In this document: positions 26,038 through 40,775 of the stretch, in pieces
Layout: each line of letters opens with the position of its first letter
How positions within the stretch are numbered: the stretch's first letter is position 1
Origin: Erpobdella octoculata
Lineage: Eukaryota; Annelida; Clitellata; Hirudinida; Erpobdellidae
Assembly: GCA_963978895.1 (NCBI GenBank)
Contig: OZ022238.1
Span: 23,542,784 to 23,606,783 of the forward strand
Direction: 5' to 3'
DNA: 64,000 nt
The notes under the pieces: model-generated
Database searches by the model: none
What the model saw: the letters and a program-made list of their open reading frames with translations, nothing else
What the model was told of the DNA's origin: nothing
Program-made: the position numbers and the translations under genes

Positions 26038-26580
26038 GTCACAAAATGTTTGTCTTCTCAGTTTTCAAAAACTGGTTTAAGATGAATTCAGATTTCAACA
26101 AGATATCAAAGTTATTCATCCCAACACTCTTCGGAGGATGTGAGCCGTTCCCATTAATGCTATTTTTTGTATTTCCGAGATGTTTGGTTTTCCAGGAAGC
26201 ATCATCAGTTTGTCTGGAGCATTTTTCCTGATTGTTCCTAGCGCACCAATCCCCACTGGTATCACTCTTGTTTTCAAATTCCACATTCGGTTAATTTCTA
26301 TTTCTAGGTCCTTATACTTGCATATTTTTTATGATTCTTTCAATATAATATTTGCATCATCTGGAACAGACACCTCATCCAGCAAGCATTCTTTGTTTCT
26401 TTTGTTAAAAATTACTATATCAGGTCTGTTAGCTGAAATTGCTCGGTCTGTGATGACCGGCAAATTTCATGCAACATCATTATCTACATTGATAACTTTT
26501 TCTGGTTGATGTTCATAGTACTTTTTGGGTGCCTTAGCTCCAAAGTGCTTACACAACTTCCAGTGGATGTAATTTGCTAC

Positions 26581-27985
26581 TAGGGTTGTTACAGTTTTGA
26601 AAAAAGATTCAGTTTCAGTTTCAGTTAAAGTAACTGAAACTTTACAAAGATTCAGTTTCAGTTTCAGTAAACTGAATCTTTAAAGATTCAGTTTCAGTTT
26701 CAGTTACAGTTAGATTCAGTTTTTTTTTTCAAATTTTTTAGGTAAACTACCAAGAAGAAATTTACTATAAAAAACACTTTGCAACACAGGCATGTTTAAA
26801 AAATGTATTTAGCTTAAAAATTCTTTCTTGAATTTATAAAAGACTTCAGCTTCCAGCTTGTCGTCACCCAAATTATGCTGACATCTGCTAAGAGCAAAGC
26901 CTGTATGGGTTGCGTAATTTTTCTACAAGTCAGAAGAGCTCTTCTTATTTTATGGATGTTTCAATCAAAATAATAGCAAGTTATTCCCATCCTTACCGAT
27001 GAATAACATGGCCGAGACCATCTGTTGTGATTGACACATACTTCGCTGAATTCAATGATAATTCAACAGATCGTTTTAATTCTTTTACTAATTCGGACAC
27101 TTTTGTGGATATATCGTGTCGGTTCGGCAAGGTTAGTAAACGACCTTCCGACACAACTGCAAACATATTTTTAATGGAAGGTTCTTCGATCAAAAGAAAT
27201 GGCAAACTGTTTGCAGCAAATGCTGAGGCGATAGCATGGGCAGCCTTATTATATGCATTTAAGCCTTTTTTAATGTCATTTTTGAGTTCTTTAACAACAA
27301 AACAGTTTTCAATTGTTGCCTGGTTTTTAAAATGTGAAAAGGGTCGTTTAATAGACTTACTTTGTGTTTTTGATATCATAGCTATTTTTTTCCTCTAAAT
27401 CCTCTGCGTATTCTATTTCATGCTTCCTCAAGTGAGACTCTAAATTTTTGACATTTTTACCCTTCAAAATTACAGAACAAATATTGCACTTAATATCGGC
27501 TCCAACTCCTGTAAACCTTTTATGTACCGGGTTAGTATAGGTCTTGTTTTGTTGAATCTAGCTTTTTTCGTTGGAGGTCCTAAAGCAGATTCCGACTCAT
27601 TTTGTTGAATAAACGATACTTCTTCCTCGGTAGATTCGTCCATAACAATGTTATTACTAACACAAGTATCTTCCATTCTGATAATTCTAAAAATTGAAAA
27701 TCTTCTAAAAACAACGCAAGCAACAGAACACTAACACGAAACAAAAAGAAAGAACTATGCCATAGAATCAAAACATTTAACCGCAAACATAAAAACAATA
27801 TAATAAAATGATAAAAAATATTCATTCTAAAAGATTCAGTTATATTCAGTTTTCTCAATAGATTCAGTTTCAGTTACAGTTTTTAAAAAAAGATTCAGTT
27901 TCAGTTTCAGTTGAAGTTACTGAATCTAAAAAGATTCAGTTAACTGAATGTTTCAGTTTTAGATTCAGTAACTGTAACAACCCTA
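26581..27985 (-). mobile_element. hAT DNA transposon, internally deleted, nested in the R4-like LINE
   Basis: Terminal inverted repeats TAGGGTTGTTACAGTT and AACTGTAACAACCCTA bound a 1405 bp element. The target duplication TTTGCTAC is perfect (26573-26580 and 27986-27993), the 8 bp length typical of hAT. Both subterminal zones carry many copies of GATTCAGTTTCAG in both orientations, as expected for transposase-binding sites. Only the N-terminal part of a transposase remains. Confidence 0.93.
26993..27676 (-). pseudogene. hAT transposase N-terminal fragment with BED zinc finger
   Basis: Two minus-strand frames (27676-27470 and 27500-26993) together give an acidic N-terminus with an STEEEVSF motif, a BED-type finger (CNICSVILKGK then SHLRKH), and the start of the hAT transposase body (NAYNKAAHAIASAFAANSLPF, then FAVVSEGRLLTLPNRHDIS, then YVSITTDG). 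The latter matches the usual hAT order up to the first catalytic Asp region. A shift separates the frames near 27480, and the C-terminal RNase-H-like core and dimerisation part are absent, so the element is non-autonomous. Confidence 0.8.
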
Positions 27986-30900
27986 TTTGCTACATTGTTG
28001 TATCTTTTTGTGTACTCAGTTGGAGCTAGAATTGTGCATCCTGAAACAATGTGACTGATGTGTTCTTCTGCCTTGTTGCATAATCTGCACCGATTATCAA
28101 CTTCTTGCTTCAAAATGTGTTTTTGAAAGTATCTGGTATTGAGTGCCTGATTTTGGGCAGCTATTAAGAGACTTTCTGTTTCAGCTTTGAGACCCGAGCT
28201 CTTTAGCCATGACATGGTTTGCTCCTTATCTGTTGTTGGGTTATCAAGGTTTCTAAAAAATTGTCCATGAAGAGGTTTCATTTTTAAATTATCAATTTTT
28301 TCAAAGAATAATTTGTTTTTAGCTGATTTTTTTGACAAATGTCAGAGGTTGGATTTAAAATAAAGTACTTATTCTTGATTTTAGCGGCTTCTTTTTGAAT
28401 TGAGTATTTAGTGGCTTGTTAGTGTAGGAACTTTGCAACGTTTGTGATTTTGTCTGGTTCAGTCTGAATGTAATCACAGAGATCAACAATAGCAATGTTG
28501 TCAGCTAAAACCAAATCGACTAGACCTCTTCCACCATCACATCTCTTGATGTAGAGTCTCTCAACGTCAGCCTTTGGGTGATGAATTCCTCCTATCGTTA
28601 AGAGCTTCCTCGTCTTTCTATTAATTTTTTCAATTTCATCTCTCAACCAGTTGATAACGCCAAAACTGTAGGTAAGAACTGGAACTGCTAAGGAATTAAT
28701 GGCACTGAATTTATTTCTAGAATTTAGTTCAGTTTTGAGAACTTGTTTTACACGTCTGTAGTACTCTTTTTTTATTTTGTCTTTCATTAGAGAGTGTTGT
28801 ATACCATCTTTTTCTTCCACACCAACATATTTGTAAGGTTCATTAGCTTCCAAGTTTTTGATGATTATATCATTATCCAGCTTGATGTTTTGGTTGGAGT
28901 GTATTTTACCATGCTTGATGGTGACTTTGGAGGATTTTTCTAAACCAAATTCCATTTCTATGTCATCACTGAACGTTTTTACCAAAATTAATGCATTATT
29001 TAATTGTGAGTCACTATTTGAAAACAGTTTTAAGTCATCCATATAGAAAAGATGGTTTATCATTGTGTGATTCACTTTGAAGCCTATGTTGTGGTTATTT
29101 AGTATGTTAGTTAATGGAATTAATGTTAAGCAAAACAGAAGGAATCACCTTGGAAAATTCCATGTTTGACGGCAATTTGTTTAGTTTTCAAATGTCCTTC
29201 TTTAAAAAACAACCACATTTCTGTCTGCCATTTGTTCATGGTGTTCGCAACAAAATTAACAATAACTGGATGAACTTTGTAAATTTTCATTGTCTCTAAA
29301 ATCCAAGAATGAGGCACACTATCAAAGGCTTTTTTGTAGTCGATTCACGCCATACTCAAGTTTTTCTTTTGTTTTTTGGCTTGCCACACTATTAGTTTAT
29401 TTATTAATAATTGATCTTTGCAGCCTTTAGATTTTTTCTTGCATCCTTTTTGTTCACATGAGTATATATTATTTTGGATGAGATGAGAATACATTCTGTT
29501 TGTAATGGCTGCAGTCAATATTTTATACATTGCAGGTAGGCAGGTGATTGGTCTGTAATTTTTGGCTTCTTTGGTGATTTTGTTTTTGGGAATCAGAAAT
29601 GTGACTCCAGTTGTGAGCCATTCAGGAACTGTTTCTGGGGTTTTTATTACTTCATTGAATGATTCAGTCAAAGCTTGATGTGCTGCAGTAAAATGTTTCA
29701 GCCAGAAGTTTTGCAGTTGATCTGGCCCAGGAGACTTCCAGTTGTGGATTTTCTTGACTATTTCTGCTATCTCTGTCTCACCAAATTCTTCCCATTTTTC
29801 ATTTTGTATTCCTGCAAAGGTTCTTCTTTTTTTCTCAATCCAGCTTGCTTCTTCATTATGCTTCACACTATTACTCACCATATCTTGCCAGAAATTTTCT
29901 ATTTCATCTTGAGTTGGAGGTTCTGAAATTTCTATTGATTGGTTGTTTATTTGGTTGTAAAAACTATGTTGGTCATTATTGAAAAGTTCATTTTGGTGAA
30001 AATAGTTGCTTTTTTATATACCTTCTTAATCGTTGAGCTTTTGCTTGTATTTTCATTTTAATGTTGAATTGAAGTTCTTCCACCTGTTCTTTATTTAATT
30101 TATACTTTTCAAGAATTTTTATAGCTTTTAGTTCAGTTTTGTGTGAAACAGTTTCTTTTTTAAGCTCATTTAAAACAGCAAGGTCTTTCCTAAGCCATTC
30201 TATGTTTTTCTTAATTCTCATCTGCCAGGCTGGTTCTTGTTTAGTCTGCTTTAAACTTTTATTTAGTTCCTTTTCATCTGCAATAACAGCTGCAGTTGCT
30301 TAGAGTAATTCATTCAGTTCTGTAATGTTTAAATTTTTAGTTAATTTTGTTAAAACTGTGTTGCTACTTGAATTTCTTCTTTAATATATTTTGTTTCTTT
30401 AACTTTATTTATTTGATTTCTTTCATTTATTTTACACATCTTTACTTGAATTAGTTTACTGATTATTTTAGTTTCCATTTTTAAAAATTCATCATTTTTA
30501 TCTGATTTAATTGGTTTATTAGAGGAAATTTGAAAGTTTTCGGGTTTTATTGGTTTATTGGTAGAAAGTTGAATATTTTCTGTTTCTAATGGTTCATTGA
30601 AAGAAGAATGTAAACTGTCATCTGTTATTATATTCAAGGTTTTTTTTACATCTATTAAAATGCTGTCAAGTTCCAAATCAGTGAGTTTATGTTCTCGTTC
30701 AATGAACCTTCGTTGATTAGACAAAGTGGTGACACCTATGTGAGGAAACAAGGCAGGGTTTCTGGTTCTCCAAATGTCGTATGTTGCTTTGGTTACATTT
30801 CTAACTTTTCTTTCTCGAGCACAAATTAGTTGTTACATCATCAGGGAAGCCAATTTGAGTTCTCATCTCGGTTGGAGTGTTTGTTCCCTTCCTGAATCTG

Positions 30901-31356
30901 AGCAGTTTGTGGGAATGTTTTTGGAGGATTTTTTGTGAAAGCAGCTTGGGGTACCTCGTTTTGCCCCTTGTTGTGCGTGGTTTTGTCTTTTGAGTTTTCA
31001 AAATGACCGCCGTCGCAATTCAATTTATTTTTATTTTTCGATTCCATGTTGTTTATTTCAGGTTCGGACGCTTAGCCAATCAGAATGTCGTAATCAAGTT
31101 GTTAGGTCCAATCAGAGCGAGTGGCGAGTTTCGTTAAGTTTTAAACTTCAATGAGAAATTTTGTAACTTCAAGTTCTAAAATCTTGATATTTACGCCAAA
31201 TAAATTTATTGTAGTTAATTCGTAAGAATTGTTTAATTTTATTAATTAAATACTAGCTCGAGTAATTAAACAAAGCAATTTAGTTCCAGTAGAATTCTTA
31301 TTAATCTTTCAGCTTACGAGATTTGACCATTCGCTATGAAGTCCGACCGATTATTC

Positions 31357-32917
<1,561 letters not shown>

Positions 32918-32925
32918 ATGACACT

Positions 32926-33060
32926 CAGTGGCGTGGCGAAGGGAGGCAGGGAGGGGCATCTGCTCCCGGGCGCCAGGCTTTGGGGCGCAAAAAAGCAAAA
33001 GAAAAGACAACAATTTTTATACCTTGCCCCCGGGCGCCAGATACTCTCGCTACGCCACTG
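32926..33060. mobile_element. 135 bp hAT-type MITE
   Basis: Ends CAGTGGCGTGGCGAAG and CTCTCGCTACGCCACTG are imperfect inverted repeats. Flanking duplications ATGACACT at 32918-32925 and 33061-33068 are perfect 8 bp copies. The inside has two CCCGGGCGCCAG words in the same orientation and no coding capacity. Its GC content stands out against the surrounding AT-rich DNA. Confidence 0.9.
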
Positions 33061-33190
33061 ATGACACTACACGATCCGACCCAAATATATTTTAAATATG
33101 GTTGTTTTAATAACATGGATTTGTGATTTTTTAATTGCAACTAATTAAACACAATTGAAATTAACTTATTATTGCATAAAATGTTTTTTA

Positions 33191-33372
33191 GGTGCTAGGT
33201 TAGCTGAGTTGGTAGAGTGTTATCCTTAAATGTGAGAGCTTCACGGTTCGACTCCCACTCACTGCCTAGTACCTCTTGTAAACGAAATCTTAGTGGGTAA
33301 AATCGTTCTCTCCGTGGGGCATGAACAGCGCCTTTGAACTCTGGAAAAGGCGCTATATAAACTATCAAAAAC
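33191..33372 (+). mobile_element. tRNA-derived SINE
   Basis: A-box-like TAGCTGAGTTGGTAGAGTG near 33201 and B-box-like GGTTCGACTCC near 33245 lie in a tRNA-like head. A body ending AAAAGGCGCTATATAAAC follows, a tail form widespread among invertebrate SINEs. The acceptor stem does not close as a real tRNA, so I call it a SINE and not a tRNA gene. From 33373 to 33890 I see nothing certain. Confidence 0.7.
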
Positions 33373-33899
33373 AACCCGATCGACCACGGGGGTTTAAAAC
33401 GCTAGACTCGACGTGTAGACTATGGAGGAAAAATCACAAGGTTGACTTTTTAGATTCATAAGTTTTAAATGATTTAGTTCGGGTTTCGAATTTTTTAAAA
33501 ACCCGTTTTTTATTTTATGAAATGTGCACCAGGTAAAGATGTCACTCTATTAACCTTTTGGATTCTAAAACTTTATTGCATCAACTATTCAATAAAATGT
33601 TTTGTCTGCACCTATTCTAGATTCAGAATTTTAATTTTTCAAGCAGTTCAATAATTAATAAAAAATTAAATGGCTAATTTTAAAACAATTTAAAACTATT
33701 GAGTGATAGAAAACAAAGCTAAAGCTAAGTCAGCTAAGATTGTGACTATGATGATGAGGTAATTAAATAAAATACTATGAAAACAAATTGAAAATAAATG
33801 AAGAAAATTTAATGATTGAATTACTAATCAACAGGATTTGATTGATAAGTGATTTGAAATTAATAAAATTAGATGATTATAAAGTGTCTTAGACAATTT

Positions 33900-34140
33900 A
33901 ATTGCAGCTTTATCTTTTGACGATGCTGCTCCTCAAATCATAGAACTAGTATTCAAAGAATGAAGCAATTTGTGATTGATAAAATTTCTGAAGATAATTA
34001 AATATTATCATCAATAATTTTTGAATTGAGAAAGAGCATAAATTATAAAGACTTAGTTCAAAAACGTTTTGCCAGTGAAATAAGTCAGCATTATTTAAAT
34101 CAAATTAGTTTTAAAAAATGTTTTACACACTAAAAAGGAA
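33900..34140 (+). pseudogene. Decayed coding fragment of unknown family
   Basis: Pieces in two plus-strand frames look coding: ALSFDDAAPQIIELVFKE (about 33905-33960), then a shift, then KQFVIDKISEDN, a TAA, and FELRKSINYKDLVQKRFASE up to about 34135. The residue mix is unlike the low-complexity surroundings. I do not recognise the family. It may be an old transposase or host gene remnant. Confidence 0.25.
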
Positions 34141-34341
34141 GCTGAAACTAACTTTTCAAAAGGCTTACACACTCAGACTAAGCTAAAAAAACGTACAAAA
34201 AAAACAAGAAGCTTATAAAAATGGATAAAAACAGCTTCACACTAAGCTTTACAAATATACAAAACGTTATATGTGAAGCTTAAAAAGTGTACAAAAACTA
34301 AAATTATATACGATGAATATACATTCATTTATAAGAAAAGG

Positions 34342-35317
34342 TTATAGGCATGTAGATGTGCTATAAATGTCATTTATGATATCCTTAAACAAAATAGCAT
34401 TTGACTGTAGAGAATTAATTTCTGCAGCTTCGCTTGAGTTAACCATATTCTTTGCAATTTTCTTTCTTTTAAGATGATTTTGTGTTTTCTGAAAAAATGA
34501 ATTAAAGCATTATACACAAAAGCTTACACTTGAACCTCAATTTTTGCTTATTGTTGTAATATTAATGTGTTTTGCATTGAAAAAGATTTTGCACAAAAAT
34601 AACTAAACATTTGATGCAGTTGAAAACTTCATAACATTATTTATTTATCAATTGCATTCTGGCCATAAAATATACATGAATAAATAAACTTATAAAAAGC
34701 CATTATAAATGCTATACTAAAGTGATTTCACCTTGTTATCATGATGATGTACTGTAAATACTTCATTTTCTTCTGATTTTTCATCATCCTATTAACATTA
34801 TCATGAATTATGACTATTGAACATTCAATTGAGTTATTTTAAAGAAAGGTAAGTTCTACCTCACTGTCAGGATTTAAAAATAAGAGATCTGATTTTTCTG
34901 ATATGTTGTCATCCTTGATAAAATGAATATCATAAGAATTAAAAAAAAAGTTTTTCTAAAGATAGCTTTTTGCCAAATATATCAAGTATCTCGATATCCT
35001 TTTTAACTTTTTTCACAATGGGGAAAATGTTAACTCAATATTAATAAAAAAAAACCTAATCAATTTTATTAAAAAAAAAGTATTAATGTGATATCCAAAA
35101 ATAGACTACTGACATTTATTCCAAGAATTAAATTATACAAATTAGAATAACAAATCTAAATAATCATACAAGCAAATTTTTCTTCACTTTTTTCTATTTT
35201 CTTCTTTTTGTCTATCATTAAAGAAGCTTCTCTCTTCTTTAGGTTTTTTTGAATAATTTCTTCAGAGAGTTCTGACTTATTTTCATCAATATCCAATTTT
35301 GTAATATGAATAATAAA
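34342..35317 (-). CDS. Likely spliced host gene or pseudogene, last four exons, family unknown
   Basis: Minus-strand exon candidates with matching phases: 35317-35170 (acceptor TTTTATTTTTCAG, starts FIIHITKLDIDENKSEL), 35006-34860 (IEILDIFGKKLSLEKLFF, donor GAG/GTAGAA), 34788-34732 (acceptor TTAATAG, DDEKSEENEVFTVHHHDNK, donor AAG/GTGAAA) and 34488-34342 (acceptor TTTTTTCAG, LKRKKIAKNMVNSSEAAE, ends in TAA). The last two join in phase 0. The second exon has a nine-T run with one base too many for continuous reading, so it is a pseudogene, a length polymorphism or a sequencing error. Charged, Lys/Glu-rich, no transmembrane part. Upstream exons should lie beyond 35317. Confidence 0.45.
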
Positions 35318-35589
35318 CTGAAAAATAAAAAATAGTTAATTCTGTGGTTATAATATATTTCCAATGCAAGATAAGACAAGATAGCTAAGCCCTGTTAACT
35401 ATTAACTTAAACCACTAATTGACTATACTACTATACTATACATTATACTAATACTATTTACTAGTATACACAAAAATGATTGATGCAATAAAACAAATTG
35501 AAAATTAACTAATAATAAATTATATTTGATTGAATTTTTAAAACACTGACGAATCAATTCATTGAATAATAACGCGGAACCCTTAAAGT

Positions 35590-36045
35590 TATAACTATTA
35601 CCCAGCCGGCAGCCGGGGCAATAAGCGGTAAAAGTGCTGTTGTCCCGTCGGTTTTGCCAAAACGATTTATTCCTCTATTAATTAATAAAGATGTATATAT
35701 TTTCTAAAGGTTTTAAACATATGTTTTGATTTTTTTTATAGATGTACATATATTCTAATGATTTTGTAATTTACTTTGATTTTTGTCAGTAGGTATTTTC
35801 TAAAGGTTTTTGGCAAATGTTTTGATTTTTATATAGATGTACATATATTCTAAAGATTTTTCACTTTGCTTTGATTTTTTCAAGTAGACATACGGGACTG
35901 CCGCCGGCACAGTAGCAATTTTACCGATTGCATCCTGGACGAACCGCCGAGGCATTAGCTGGTACCGAACGTAATCACCAGATATCGTTCCCGATGTTTT
36001 TTTTAAACATGTTGAAAAAGCCCCTTCAACCTGCTGGGGACCCAC
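35590..36045. repeat. Two GC-richer islands in inverted relation around a 50 bp tandem repeat
   Basis: Plus strand 35615-35670 (GCGGTAAAAGTGCTG and following) resembles the reverse complement of 35885-35935 (TCGGTAAAATTGCTAC and following). Translated, both give an AI-GK-A-VP-AVP pattern. The right island is an open frame on the minus strand from 36045 to 35885 (FSTCLKKTSGTISGDYVRYQ). Family unknown. They may be ends of an old inverted-repeat element or pieces of a duplicated coding exon. Confidence 0.35.
35688..35885. repeat. Tandem repeat, about 50 bp x 4
   Basis: Four diverged units each of the form GATGTACATATATTCTAA, then GATTTT, then TTTGATTTTT. It fills the space between the two GC-richer islands. 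Confidence 0.6.
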
Positions 36046-36184
36046 TTAAAAAAATAGAATATTTCACAATGTTGAATTTGCCGGTTATTTGACGATAAAA
36101 ATAATATGTGATGAAAGTGAATATTTATTTTCTATTGAGATAAATAAATCATATAATTTGTTTTTAAAATTATTTGTATTGTTG

Positions 36185-36320
36185 CCGCGCACTGTAAATA
36201 GCCTTTTGTGCTATAATATAGTGCGCTCACTGTTAATAACGAATGCCTATTAGCAGTGCTTAACCGCTCACTGTCAATAGCCAATCGCGTTATTTTACAG
36301 TGCGCGCACTGTCAATAGAT
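36185..36320 (+). repeat. Spaced repeat of a GCGCACTGTNAATAG-type motif
   Basis: Four copies of a 15-17 bp motif (GCGCACTGTAAATAGCC, GCTCACTGTTAATAACG, GCTCACTGTCAATAGCC, GCGCACTGTCAATAG) with 34-43 bp between starts. The spacers differ, so it is not a plain tandem repeat. No role is assigned. 36321-36846 holds nothing else I can name. Confidence 0.5.
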
Positions 36321-36846
36321 TCTACGTTTTTTAAATCACAGCTATTTATAACAATAAAACTTAAACAAAAATTACTCTATTGAACAACTGACCTTATAAA
36401 GTTTTCGAAACTTCAGCATCAAAACAAATCTACTTCGTTTAACAACCGAGAAAAACGCTATAATATGGCGAAATGCGCGGCCAAATGACTAGCCGAAAAG
36501 CATTATCGTTAATGATTTCGGTTGCTTATTTCAAAAAATTGCTGTTTCAAACAGTAATTTGATTAATTAATCGATTAGGTTTTATAAATTTATTAACATT
36601 AAAAAGAATAATTTATTTTACATTTACTATATCAAGTAAATATACAACTTGTAATAAAAAGAGTTTTAAAATCCACTGAATTGTTTACGAAGCCTAAAAT
36701 CCAACGGTTCCTAAAATCCGATTTCGGTTCCTTAAATCCACTAAAACGGTGCAACAAGTCCATATAAATATAAACAACAAATTTACAGAACTGGACTTCT
36801 TGAACCGCTACGGTTCGTAAAGTCCATTTTCGCGGTTTGGCAAATC

Positions 36847-37290
<444 letters not shown>

Positions 37291-37715
37291 AAAGAAAAAA
37301 GTGTGTTTTTAAAAAACTTTGTTTTTTGCTTCACTTGTTCTTTGGGAAAACATTACAATCTAATTTTTGTAATCATAAAAAGGATTTTTATGTTTAACAC
37401 ATAAACATTACAAGTAAAATTGTTTACCTGGTGTTGAACTGGTGGAAGCCACTGTTGATGTATCAATGTCTGTTAATAAAACTGATTTCAATTATTATGT
37501 TTATAACGTTAAAACGTTAAGCAAATTCCAACAATTTTGTTGATAAATATCAACAAAATATCATTATCTTAAAATTTGGTGCAGTTTACTAGTAGTACAA
37601 GAGAAAGGAGTAAGGAATAAATACGTATGTGTTTCCAATGCTAGATGTTAAACAATAATGTAGATGCTAATTAAATATATTTAATGTTTGTTTTACATCC
37701 GATTTCTGAGGCTAT

Positions 37716-38911
<1,196 letters not shown>

Positions 38912-39100
38912 ATTTTTTATTGGATATAAAAAAGAGGTTTGACATTTGAGAAATATCAGATAAGAGTAAGATAAGTTCTATAGGGAAGAATCCAAAGGAA
39001 AAGTTATCTTAGATCACCCTTAACATTTCGATAATAACTGAAATTAGCCCAAAACCTTGGGAAGGCAAACATGAGTTTTGTTAATTTTATTTGAAATAAT
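38912..39100 (-). repeat. Probable LINE 3' UTR whose tail is the (TTGA)n array
   Basis: On the minus strand a non-coding stretch ends CCTCTTTTTTATATCCAAT and then AAAAAATTG followed by (ATTG)n. CR1/L2-like elements end in short tandem repeats, so the 1.2 kb array may be an expanded retroposon tail. Inference only. Confidence 0.35.
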
Positions 39101-39189
39101 ACAACAGGTTGAATAGTGGATATATGGATAGAAAAAGCAGAAAAATTGCAGTTAGCTGCGAAAATGGAGTAAAGTTAAATTAGATCATT

Positions 39190-39790
39190 ATGGTAAAAAA
39201 TTTAAAAAATTTTTCTTATTGTGAACTGATATCAAATATTAATGTTTTAAATATTTCAGTAATATATATAAATTCAAACAATGATCAATGTTGCAATTGT
39301 CAACTGACCCTATTACTGAAAAAACCTATTATGCAAAGAAAATTTTTAATTATGGGAGATTTCAAATTTCCAGATAAATTTTGGGACTTTTTAAATTTTT
39401 AGTCAGTAAAGAAAAAATAGAATATAAACTTATGCAATTTATTAAAGTTAGTTTTTTGCTACAGCATGTCACAAAATTTAGAAGAGTAAGCGCAAGAGGA
39501 AATGGGAGTATTTTAGATCTTGGGATTGCCGATGAGGAAAAACAAACAGTTCAGCATATTTTTCATCAGCTGGAAACAGCTACAATTGTTCGATTAATTT
39601 GTTGTCTCAATTTTAAAATAAAGTATAAAAAACTATAACAAAGAAAAAATGATGATATGAAATGTGACATTTTAGCTAAATTAATTGAATCCAATCTAGA
39701 AGATAATTGGAGTGTATTTAGAGACTATATAGTTTTTAACCCAGAATCCCATATTTTTTTGGTTACAATATCCTATTAATTTGAAATCCT
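39190..39790 (+). pseudogene. Decayed CR1-like LINE endonuclease domain
   Basis: Two plus-strand frames. The first ends with LIMGDFKFPDKFWDF, the APE-endonuclease GDFN-type motif. The second has FLLQHVTKFRRVSARGNGS then ILDLGIADEE, matching the usual QHV...TR...G..LDLV.T motif before the SDH box. A frameshift lies between them near 39395. The matching RT part on the same strand may be the fragment at 46.7 kb, separated by the hAT insertion. Confidence 0.6.
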
Positions 39791-40394
39791 TATTCCTAAT
39801 ATTTAAAAAAAAACTAATAAGAAAAAAGCACTTTTATTGGAAACAATTAAAAGAAAAACGAGTTTTTCAACAAAAACTTTTATTTCAAATACACTCGATT
39901 ACGAAATACGAAAGATATTCAATGTTTTTTAATTAAATCATGTATTGTCATCCAATATAAAACTATTCTGAGAATGTCAGCTTTTTAGCTAGTCAAAAAA
40001 CTGGTTAAATTTTACTTGCCAGATTTGCGTACAGAAAAAGACACACACAAACAGAGATTGTAACTTAAATAAAAGTTTGCAAAAATACCTAAAGGCTGGT
40101 TAAAATAAATATAAATTAATTTGTTCAACCAATAACAAAACTCAAAAGTTGAAACTAGAAAAACATTGCTTACATTTACAAAAAAGTCTCAAATTTATTT
40201 GGAGCTATGTTGTAGTTTGAAAAGACGCACACGCTTGCTTTAGTTAGGTCAGGCAAAGTACCACACTTCAAAGAGAGGCATACGCTTGTCGACCAAACAA
40301 CCAAAATCAGATTTCATGCATACTTCAAATAAAAACTAACTACATTGGGAATCACTTAATTAATAACAAAAAAAAACAATTTGTTTTTGAATAA

Positions 40395-40555
40395 AAGTAG
40401 CGGTAGCGAATAACGTTAAAAACAGCTAAGTAAAATAGCGACGCTGCCATCAACAATCTTGTCAGCCAATACTATCACCGCTACCGCTAACGCTACTGTA
40501 AAATTAGCGCTGCTACAGCAGCGGTAGCGCGGCGCTACCGCTCTTAACAACCCTG
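40395..40555. repeat. Partial hAT-type MITE end
   Basis: Rich in GCGGTAGCG / CGCTACCGC words in both orientations and ending CGCTCTTAACAACCCTG, a typical hAT terminal form. The opposite terminus is not recognisable, so the copy looks truncated. 39791-40394 shows no other feature. Confidence 0.45.
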
Positions 40556-40775
40556 CCGACCAGTGTCTTTGACGTAGTCTGCTTGTAAACTGCTTGAATC
40601 AAGAGTCAAATATGAAATTTTAAATCACTTTAAAGTTAGTAGGTTTTTTACTAGTAAACAGCAGTGTTGGGGACTATAACTCTAAAAAGTAATATATTAC
40701 TATTACAGTTACTTGGTTAAAAAATGTAATATATTGCTATTACAAGTTACTTTTTTAAATTTGTAATATATTACT

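Larger units (their letters stand above)
26039..31047 (-). pseudogene. R4/Dong-like LINE ORF, multiply broken and split by a hAT
   Basis: Coding pieces, 5' to 3' on the minus strand: N-terminal Lys/Asn-rich part (31047-30801), 30751-30350, a coiled-coil-like basic piece (30221-29988), RT fingers (29881-29345, with SPGPDQLQNFWLKH and YRPITCLPAMYK), palm (29317-29126, GIFQGDSF), YMDD box and thumb (29075-28419), the CCHC knuckle (28338-27994), then after the hAT the endonuclease region (26580-26200) and an IGALGTIRK stretch. The hAT sits between the codons for NNVA and the next residues. Without it and one 8 bp duplication the frame is continuous. At least four further stops or shifts make it dead. 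Confidence 0.78.
26038..31356 (-). mobile_element. R4/Dong-like (RLE-type) LINE between two (ATT)n arrays, decayed
   Basis: Minus-strand element of about 3.9 kb once the nested hAT (26581-27985) is discounted. The left, 3' edge touches (ATT)n at 26037. The right, 5' edge reaches (ATT)n at 31357. Motifs seen are of the R4/Dong/Rex6 kind: RT with YMDDLKLFS, KYVGVEE, a CCHC knuckle (CRLCNKAEEHISHIVSGC) and an endonuclease region with RPDIVIFNK and a distal VSVPDD. Dong of silkworm is known to insert in TAA repeats, and this copy fits that habit. It has several stops and frameshifts. Confidence 0.82.

Noticed and set aside
33191..33290. tRNA gene (also the head at 13893)
   Set aside because: A and B boxes are present, but the acceptor stem does not pair and a longer body with a tail follows. 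Both are SINEs.
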